21,705 bases of DNA from Verrucomicrobia bacterium SCGC AAA164-M04. GTDB taxonomy: Bacteria > Verrucomicrobiota > Verrucomicrobiae > Verrucomicrobiales > Akkermansiaceae. The notes beneath the pieces are model-generated. The model had not been told where the DNA came from, did no database searches, and saw only the letters and a program-made list of their open reading frames with translations. Below are positions 16,057-21,705 of this stretch, piece by piece (the first letter of the stretch is position 1; each line of letters starts with the position of its first letter). The position numbers and the translations under genes are program-made. Where the stretch lies: contig KB912141.1 of assembly GCA_000383735.1 (NCBI GenBank), forward strand, positions 1-21,705, given 5' to 3'.

Positions 16057-16683
16057 ATGTCAAACTGGTCGGCAATCTTTGAGTCCGCGATTGAATCAGG
16101 AGATCCTGCCCATGATCTAGAACACATCCGCCGAGTTGTTCTTAATACAAAAAAAATTGCCGCAACCGAGAATCTCTCGATGGAAGTTCTTCTGCCCGCT
16201 GCCTGGCTTCATGACTGCGTCCATGTTCCCAAGAATTCCTCCGAACGATCTAGCGCTTCTCAATTCGCAGCCGATAACGCCATCATCATCCTCAGGCAGC
16301 ATGGATATCCACAAGAACACTTCAAGGCCATCCACCACGCTATTGAGGCTCACAGTTTTTCTGCCAAAATCACCCCGTCGACCATCGAAGCAAAAGTCCT
16401 CCAAGACGCTGATCGCATTGATGCCCTTGGCGCAATTGGCCTGAGCCGATGCCTCATGCTTGGGGGACATATGGGGTCAGGCCTCTACCACTCGGAGGAC
16501 CCATTCGCAAAAAACCGTCCGCTAAACGATACCAATTACTGCATCGACCATTTTTATGCCAAACTCCTAACCCTTGAAAACACCATGCAGACAAAGGCAG
16601 GAAAAGCCTTGGCCGAAAAACGCACCAAATTTCTTAGCGATTTTCTCGAACAACTTAGAACTGAAATCCCAGATATGTCCTAA
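16057..16683 (+). CDS. HD-domain phosphohydrolase (YedJ/YpgQ-like)
   Basis: A cytosolic metal-dependent phosphohydrolase of 208 residues. The HD-superfamily pattern is complete: HDLEHIRRV with His23, LHDCVH with His52-Asp53, an AIHHAIEAHSF helix, and DADRIDALGAIGLSR near residues 120-134, which is the most family-specific segment of the YedJ/YpgQ group. Substrates in this group are uncertain, with nucleotides suggested for some members. Upstream GTG (16042) and TTG (16006) starts are in frame. The ATG at 16057 is preferred because GAGG at 16048-16051 lies 5 nt before it. It stands on the same strand as, and 57 nt before, the sugar-dehydrogenase gene but has no evident functional link to it. 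Confidence 0.85.
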   Translation: MSNWSAIFESAIESGDPAHDLEHIRRVVLNTKKIAATENLSMEVLLPAAWLHDCVHVPKNSSERSSASQFAADNAIIILRQHGYPQEHFKAIHHAIEAHSFSAKITPSTIEAKVLQDADRIDALGAIGLSRCLMLGGHMGSGLYHSEDPFAKNRPLNDTNYCIDHFYAKLLTLENTMQTKAGKALAEKRTKFLSDFLEQLRTEIPDMS

Positions 16684-16740
16684 AATGCCCTCTTGCCTTC
16701 CACCCCCCATTTCTCCAGAACTTAACATTCCCTATTCGCC

Positions 16741-19284
16741 ATGCCTTTTTTACTCCTCTTCTTACTCATTCCCTCATTCGTATCAGCGGCCGACCCCTAC
16801 CGCTTCGAAGTCAAAACCATCGCGGAGGACTTCGCGCGCCCCATGGGGATGGACCTAGGGCCTGACGGCTCAATTTACCTCATCGAACTTCAGGGCAAAG
16901 TTAACCGTATTCATCCTACAACTGGAAAGCGGACTATCCTTGCTGAAATTGAAGTTTTCGGAGAACAAGAAAATGGACTTCTCGGTATCGCTCTCGATCC
17001 CAACTTCAAGCAAAACAACCACCTCTTCCTTCTCTATTCACCAGCAAATTTTATCGGACAGCGAATCAGCCGTTTTACAATCAAAAAGGAGACTCTCATC
17101 GATGAGAAAAAAGTCATTGAATGGAATACTCAACGCCGTGAATGTTGCCACCACGGTGGCATGCTGAAATTTGGTCCGAATGGTTGCCTCTTCGCTTCCG
17201 CCGGAGACAACACTCATCCTTTTGGTGACTCAGCGTCATATGCACCCATCGACCGACGCCCCAACCGAGAACCATGGAATGCCGAAAAATCCTCCGCCAA
17301 CCCCAACGATCTTCGCGGCGGATTGATTCGTATCAAGGTGCAGCCTGATGCAAGTTATACCATACCCGAGGGAAACCTCTTCCCTCCCGGAACCAAAGGG
17401 ACACGCCCCGAAATCTACGTGATGGGCTGCCGCAACCCTTGGAAATTCTCCATCGACCCTAAGTCAGGCCACCTCTACTGGGGGGAAGTTGGACCCGATG
17501 CCGGAAAAGATGGACCTCGCGGACCCCGGGGACACGACGAAATTAACCAAGCCCGCAAAGCTGGTTTTTTCGGCTGGCCCTACTTCATCGCCGATAACAA
17601 GCCCTACTCGCGTGTCGACTTTGCCAACGGAAAAGTCGGCCAAAAGTTCAATCTTCAAAAGCCTATTAATGATTCACCTCTTAATACCGGACGAAAAGAT
17701 CTTCCCCCACCTCAGCCCGCTTTAATCTTTTATCCTTACGCAGATTCAAAACAATTTCCTGAGCTCAAAAAAGGAGGTCGCACCGCCTGCGCCGGCCCGG
17801 TTTTCCACTACAATCCTAAGTTCGAAAAAACCGGAGGTTTCCCTAAAGAATTTGATCACTGCCTTCTTTTTTGGGACTGGCACCGTCCTTTCATTAAATG
17901 GGGAAGACTTGATGAAAATGAAGATCTTGTCGGTATCGAAAACTTCTCAATTCCTGCCAAAATCAAAAGACCTTCTGACGCCCTTTTTGCACCCGATGGG
18001 ACTCTTTGGTTCATCGATTACGGAGCTACATGGGGAAACAACAAGGACGCCAAGCTTCTCCATATCAGCTATCGCCATGGGAATCTCGCCCCAGTCGCAC
18101 AATTTACAATCGACAAAAAGAATGGCCCCCTCCCGCTAAAGATAAAAGTTAATGGCTCTATTTCCAAAGACCCTGAAGGCACACTTTTAAAATTCGCTTG
18201 GCTCAAAGATGGTAAAGCTGTCTCAACTGACGCAAAAACCACGCTTATTTTCACTGAGCCCGGAGACCACCCCATCACCTTAAATGTCACAGATGCGCAG
18301 GGCGCTACCAATGAGTTCACCCAATACGTCAGCGCCGGGAACTCCCCGCCCAAACTTGCTTTTCAATCACCCCTCGACGGATCTTTTTTCACCCTAGGAA
18401 AACCTCTTAAATATCGCCTTGCGATCCAAGACAATGAGGAAGGTAATTCGAAGTTAAAGCCGAATTCCTTTGCTTCAACCGTAGTGACCCTAGCTCCTCT
18501 CGCTAAAGTCTCTCCCGGCCTCTCCGCCATTCGTGCCTCCGACTGCTTCAATTGCCACCATGCTTCGCAAAAACTGATCGGCCCCTCGTTCAACGACATC
18601 GCCAAGCGCTATAAAGGCAATGCAGCAGCCTTTGATAGCTCTGTCGAGAGGGTCATAAAAGGCTCTTCGAAAGTCTGGGGCGAAATCCCTATGCTTCCGC
18701 ACCCAAATCTTAAGCGTAACCAAGTCGCATCCATGGTTCGGTGGATCTACTCCCTCTCCGAGAAGAATACACCGCAAGTCTCTCGCGGCATTGAGGGGAA
18801 TATGACACCATCAAGTGTAAATCAATCACTCGAGCTATCCGCAAATTTCACCGACCTTGGGGCATACGAAGGCAAAGCCACTCCACTTTCAGGAGGCACT
18901 TCGATTCGACTCCACCCGCGCACCATTGAGGCTGAAAATTTTTCCTCTCACAAAGGCCCCCAAATCCTCGATGGTGATGGCTTCAAGTTCGTTGGAGCAA
19001 TTAATCACTCCCACTGGATCGAATACCCCGGATTCCGGATTAAAGACTGTAAAAACTTCACCGTCCGATACGCCTCGGGGGGCGCGGGAGCAAAGATTAC
19101 ACTCACCGCTAATGGAAAAAAGATTGCTGCCGCCGAAATTAAACCCACTGGTGGCTGGGATAAATGGAAAGAAACGACGGTCCCCCTCAGAGACCTACCC
19201 GACGGGCTCGTAGATCTTCGCCTTACCTTCACAAATCCCGGCAAACAACATCTCGTAAACCTCGACTGGATCCACTTCGAATAA
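16741..19284 (+). CDS. Secreted sorbosone-dehydrogenase-like/PKD/cytochrome c/CBM6 protein
   Basis: An exported multidomain protein of 847 residues. A signal peptide (MPFLLLFLLIPSFVSA) is followed by a six-bladed PQQ-type glucose/sorbosone dehydrogenase-like propeller to about residue 440, with RPMGMDLGPDGSIYLIE, NGLLGIALDPNF, RECCHHGGML and RNPWKFSIDP. Next come a PKD domain (about 445-530), a class I cytochrome c domain with Cys602-Phe-Asn-Cys605-His606 and likely axial Met651 (EIPMLPHP), and a C-terminal carbohydrate-binding CBM6-like domain (IEAENFSSHKG to NLDWIHFE). It could oxidise a sugar and hand electrons to its own heme while bound to polysaccharide. PQQ or another cofactor cannot be read directly. 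It ends 12 nt before the first sulfatase, so the three genes are probably one operon for sulfated glycan breakdown. Confidence 0.85.
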   Translation: MPFLLLFLLIPSFVSAADPYRFEVKTIAEDFARPMGMDLGPDGSIYLIELQGKVNRIHPTTGKRTILAEIEVFGEQENGLLGIALDPNFKQNNHLFLLYSPANFIGQRISRFTIKKETLIDEKKVIEWNTQRRECCHHGGMLKFGPNGCLFASAGDNTHPFGDSASYAPIDRRPNREPWNAEKSSANPNDLRGGLIRIKVQPDASYTIPEGNLFPPGTKGTRPEIYVMGCRNPWKFSIDPKSGHLYWGEVGPDAGKDGPRGPRGHDEINQARKAGFFGWPYFIADNKPYSRVDFANGKVGQKFNLQKPINDSPLNTGRKDLPPPQPALIFYPYADSKQFPELKKGGRTACAGPVFHYNPKFEKTGGFPKEFDHCLLFWDWHRPFIKWGRLDENEDLVGIENFSIPAKIKRPSDALFAPDGTLWFIDYGATWGNNKDAKLLHISYRHGNLAPVAQFTIDKKNGPLPLKIKVNGSISKDPEGTLLKFAWLKDGKAVSTDAKTTLIFTEPGDHPITLNVTDAQGATNEFTQYVSAGNSPPKLAFQSPLDGSFFTLGKPLKYRLAIQDNEEGNSKLKPNSFASTVVTLAPLAKVSPGLSAIRASDCFNCHHASQKLIGPSFNDIAKRYKGNAAAFDSSVERVIKGSSKVWGEIPMLPHPNLKRNQVASMVRWIYSLSEKNTPQVSRGIEGNMTPSSVNQSLELSANFTDLGAYEGKATPLSGGTSIRLHPRTIEAENFSSHKGPQILDGDGFKFVGAINHSHWIEYPGFRIKDCKNFTVRYASGGAGAKITLTANGKKIAAAEIKPTGGWDKWKETTVPLRDLPDGLVDLRLTFTNPGKQHLVNLDWIHFE

Positions 19285-19296
19285 TAAGACCCATTG

Positions 19297-20688
19297 ATGA
19301 AAATTTTTCTCCTCTTTTTCTGCATCTTCGCTTCTCTGCGCGCCGCTGACCGACCGCACATCATACTCGTTATGGCCGATGATCAAGGTTACGGGGACTG
19401 CGGATTCACCGGCCATCCCTATGTGAAGACCCCCAACCTCGACGCGATGTCTCAAAATTCGGTCATCTTCGACCGATTCTATGCTGGGGGCCCCGTCTGC
19501 TCACCCACCCGCGCTAGCGTTATGACCGGGCGCAATCCCGTCCGTGTGAACGTTCCCAACCACGGGCACTATCTCCGCCCTCATGAAACCACCATCGCCG
19601 AAGCCTTAAAAACAAACGGCTATCTGACCGCTCACTTCGGTAAGTGGCACATCGGATCAGTTCAGAAAGAGAGTCCCACCTCGCCGGGCGGTCAAGGTTT
19701 CGACCACTGGCTCACCGGCCTAAATTTCTTCGACCGGGAGCCATATCTCTCTCTCAACGGTAAGTTCCAGCAATTTCAGGGCCAAGGCACCGTCATCACG
19801 ATGGATCACGCCCTCGCCCATCTGAAATCTCACAGCTCCAAACAACCAACTTTCACCGTCATCTGGTTCCCCTCGCCTCACCTTCCCCATCAAGAGACCT
19901 CATCAAATCCCGACCTCTACAAGGGGAAGCCCCATGCCCCCTACTATCAAGAAATCACCTTAATTGACGAACAGATAGGGAGACTTCGTAAGACCCTTCG
20001 AGATCTCAAAATCGCAAACAACACTCTCCTCTGGTATACATCGGACAACGGCGGGCTCGTGAAGGAATCCTCTGGTGGTCGAGCGAAAAAAGGCTCGGTT
20101 TATGAAGGTGGGCTTCGCGTTCCATCCATCATCGAATACCCGTCTGCATTTGAACCAACCCGCATATCCGCTCCCACAAGCTCGACCGATATTTATCCAA
20201 CGCTCCTCGCCTTGACGAAGATCAAAGTTGAAAATCAAACTCCAGTTGATGGGATCAATCTTGTCCCTTTTATTAAAGGAGAAGAAAGCAAACGTTCCAA
20301 ACCTATCGGCTTCTGGCATAATTTTACCGGAGGACAATCAACCCGGAGTGACCTCATTATTAAAAAACTCATGAAAGCGCAACAGGAGGGCGAGCCGAAT
20401 CCTTTTCCAGAACGGGTTTTAAAAAACGTCAACAGTTTTCCAAAATACACTACTAACTCCCATCAAAGTGGCCACGCCGCTCTTCTCGCTTGGCCCTTTA
20501 AAATTCATGCCATTTACGGCAAGAAAAAAACCACTTGGGAGCTTTATGATCTATCAAAAGATCCCATGGAAAGCAAAACGCTCAACGAGAAAGAAGCTAA
20601 GAAATTTTCCACAATGCAGAAACAGCTCACAGCTTGGCAGAAATCAGTGCTAAAGAGCCACTCCGGCCACGATCTCCAAGATCGATAA
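19297..20688 (+). CDS. Sulfatase, Cys-type, exported
   Basis: A family S1 sulfatase of 463 residues with a signal peptide (MKIFLLFFCIFASLRA). The metal site begins at VMADDQGYGD (Asp28, Asp29). The activation motif is GGPVCSPTRASVMTGR, where Cys68 of CxPxR would be converted to formylglycine by a sulfatase-maturing enzyme. Other landmarks are HFGKWHIG, FPSPHLPH and WYTSDNGG (Asp250, Asn251), all usual. The C-terminus has WELYDLSKDPMESKTLNEKEAKK, typical of PVC sulfatases. It would remove sulfate esters from a carbohydrate outside the cell, but the exact substrate cannot be read from sequence. An in-frame TTG directly precedes the ATG at 19297. Confidence 0.95.
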   Translation: MKIFLLFFCIFASLRAADRPHIILVMADDQGYGDCGFTGHPYVKTPNLDAMSQNSVIFDRFYAGGPVCSPTRASVMTGRNPVRVNVPNHGHYLRPHETTIAEALKTNGYLTAHFGKWHIGSVQKESPTSPGGQGFDHWLTGLNFFDREPYLSLNGKFQQFQGQGTVITMDHALAHLKSHSSKQPTFTVIWFPSPHLPHQETSSNPDLYKGKPHAPYYQEITLIDEQIGRLRKTLRDLKIANNTLLWYTSDNGGLVKESSGGRAKKGSVYEGGLRVPSIIEYPSAFEPTRISAPTSSTDIYPTLLALTKIKVENQTPVDGINLVPFIKGEESKRSKPIGFWHNFTGGQSTRSDLIIKKLMKAQQEGEPNPFPERVLKNVNSFPKYTTNSHQSGHAALLAWPFKIHAIYGKKKTTWELYDLSKDPMESKTLNEKEAKKFSTMQKQLTAWQKSVLKSHSGHDLQDR

Positions 20689-20743
20689 CAATCCCCCTTA
20701 ACGAATGGAGCGACCTTACGAACAAATAACGCAACCTATCAAA

Positions 20744-21705
20744 ATGAAATCTATCTTTCTCTTGATGCTCTGCGTCTACGCGACTCTCCATGCGAATGAA
20801 CGTCCTAATATCCTCTGGCTCTCAGCCGAAGATATCAACGCCCACTTTGGCTGCTATGGTGACCCAAATGCCATCACCCCTCACCTTGATCAGCTAGCTC
20901 AAGAAGGAGTCCGTTACACCAATGCTTTCACCGCCGCTGGAGTCTGCGCACCCTGCCGATCCACCATTATCACTGGCATGTATCAAACGACCATCGGCAC
21001 CATGCACATGCGGAGTAGCGCCATCCTCCCTGGCTCTATCAAACCCTTTCCCGTCTACCTTCGGGAATCTGGCTACTACTGCACCAACAATTCAAAAACA
21101 GATTACCAATTTCAAGCACCCAAAGAGACCTGGGATGTTAGTAGCAGCAAAGCCCATTGGAAGAACTCAAAGGATAGAAAATCTCCTTTCTTTTCTGTAT
21201 TCAATTTCACTGGCTGCCATGAAAGCGGGATTGCAGGGGAATCAAAATACAGGTCCGTCACCAAAAACCTCTCGTCTGATGAAAGACAAGATCCATCCAA
21301 ATTAAAAACTCTTCCACCTTATTACCCTGACACTCCTCGGGTTCGCGAAGATTGGAAACGCAACTATGAACTCATCACCTCCATGGACGCGTGGGTGGGT
21401 TCTCATATCGCCGCTCTTAAGGAGGCCGGACTCTACGAAAACACTATTATCGTTTACTGGTCCGATCACGGCGTTGGCCTTCCCCGCGCTAAGCGCTGGC
21501 TTTACGACTCGGGGACTCGCATTCCCCTTATTGTGCGAATCCCCAAGAAATTTAGAAATCCTGGCCAAGGGGAACCAGGAACTGTCGATAGTCAGTTGGT
21601 TAGCTCCCTCGACTTTGGAAATACAGCACTCAATCTTGCGGGCCTCCCAGCTCCGCCGATCACACAAGGACGCGCTTTCCTCGGAGAGAACCTCTCCCCC
21701 CCCCC
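20744..21705 (+). CDS. Second sulfatase, Cys-type, cut by the contig end
   Basis: An open frame of 320 codons running off the right end, so the C-terminus is missing. It starts with a signal peptide (MKSIFLLMLCVYATLHA), then PNILWLSAEDINAHFGCYG with metal-binding Glu29-Asp30, and the formylglycine motif AGVCAPCRSTIITGMYQ (Cys68 of CxPxR). Later come ELITSMDAWVGSHIAALKEAGLYENT, YWSDHGVGLPRAKRWLYDSGTRIPLIVRIP and SSLDFGNTALNLAGL, all in the order expected of a heparan-N-sulfatase-like S1 subgroup common in PVC bacteria. The last codons run into ten C (21696-21705). It lies 55 nt after the first sulfatase on the same strand. Two sulfatases of different subtypes next to the CBM6 protein suggest stepwise desulfation of a polysaccharide. 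Confidence 0.93.
   Translation, partial: MKSIFLLMLCVYATLHANERPNILWLSAEDINAHFGCYGDPNAITPHLDQLAQEGVRYTNAFTAAGVCAPCRSTIITGMYQTTIGTMHMRSSAILPGSIKPFPVYLRESGYYCTNNSKTDYQFQAPKETWDVSSSKAHWKNSKDRKSPFFSVFNFTGCHESGIAGESKYRSVTKNLSSDERQDPSKLKTLPPYYPDTPRVREDWKRNYELITSMDAWVGSHIAALKEAGLYENTIIVYWSDHGVGLPRAKRWLYDSGTRIPLIVRIPKKFRNPGQGEPGTVDSQLVSSLDFGNTALNLAGLPAPPITQGRAFLGENLSPP

Noticed and set aside
20922..21305. Separate small gene in another frame within the last sulfatase
   Set aside because: It overlaps the sulfatase frame entirely, which shows clear family motifs throughout. The alternative frame encodes nothing recognisable.

Overview
The window suggests a marine-type member of the PVC group, probably Verrucomicrobiota. 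The signs are family-level: secreted Cys-type sulfatases next to a sorbosone-dehydrogenase/PKD/cytochrome c/CBM6 protein, a very large FG-GAP/ASPIC-UnbV protein, and an ECF sigma module. I cannot name a species. The 21,705 bases look like one whole contig: it starts inside a 95-bp repeat that recurs inverted inside the contig, and it ends in a run of ten C inside a sulfatase gene.

Left block (1-9187), G/T-rich on the + strand. It holds a CysJ-type flavoprotein reductase, a bifunctional-nuclease-family protein, an M29-like aminopeptidase, an ECF sigma factor, a membrane protein that is probably its anti-sigma partner (frameshifted in a 10-G run), a PDZ protein, a minus-strand DUF1858-rhodanese protein, phosphatidylserine synthase (frameshifted in a 7-G run), a LysM N-acetylmuramoyl-L-alanine amidase, and an AsmA-like membrane protein cut short at the inner copy of the inverted repeat. 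Bases 1-95 are the exact reverse complement of 9093-9187. Strand composition flips at this junction, so the left block is probably inverted relative to the right block, either as a library or assembly chimera or as a real rearrangement.

Right block (9188-21705), C/A-rich on the + strand. Its first two genes each carry an in-frame TGA followed at the proper distance by a bacterial SECIS-like hairpin. One is a selenocysteine formate dehydrogenase, FdhA type, with Sec in the classical catalytic position and a GGTCT loop 18 nt after the TGA, the same loop and spacing as in E. coli fdhF. The other, just upstream, is a secreted FG-GAP/ASPIC-UnbV/thioredoxin/TPR protein of about 1254 residues. Its TGA is followed after 17 nt by a perfect 6-bp stem with a GGTCG loop. 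If this is translated as selenocysteine it is a selenoprotein family I do not recognise as described, and it is the main discovery candidate.

An HD-domain hydrolase follows, then a tight cluster of a sorbosone-dehydrogenase-like cytochrome c fusion and two sulfatases, consistent with use of sulfated polysaccharides. No tRNA, rRNA, CRISPR array or insertion sequence was seen, and no gene-free stretch exceeds 300 bases.
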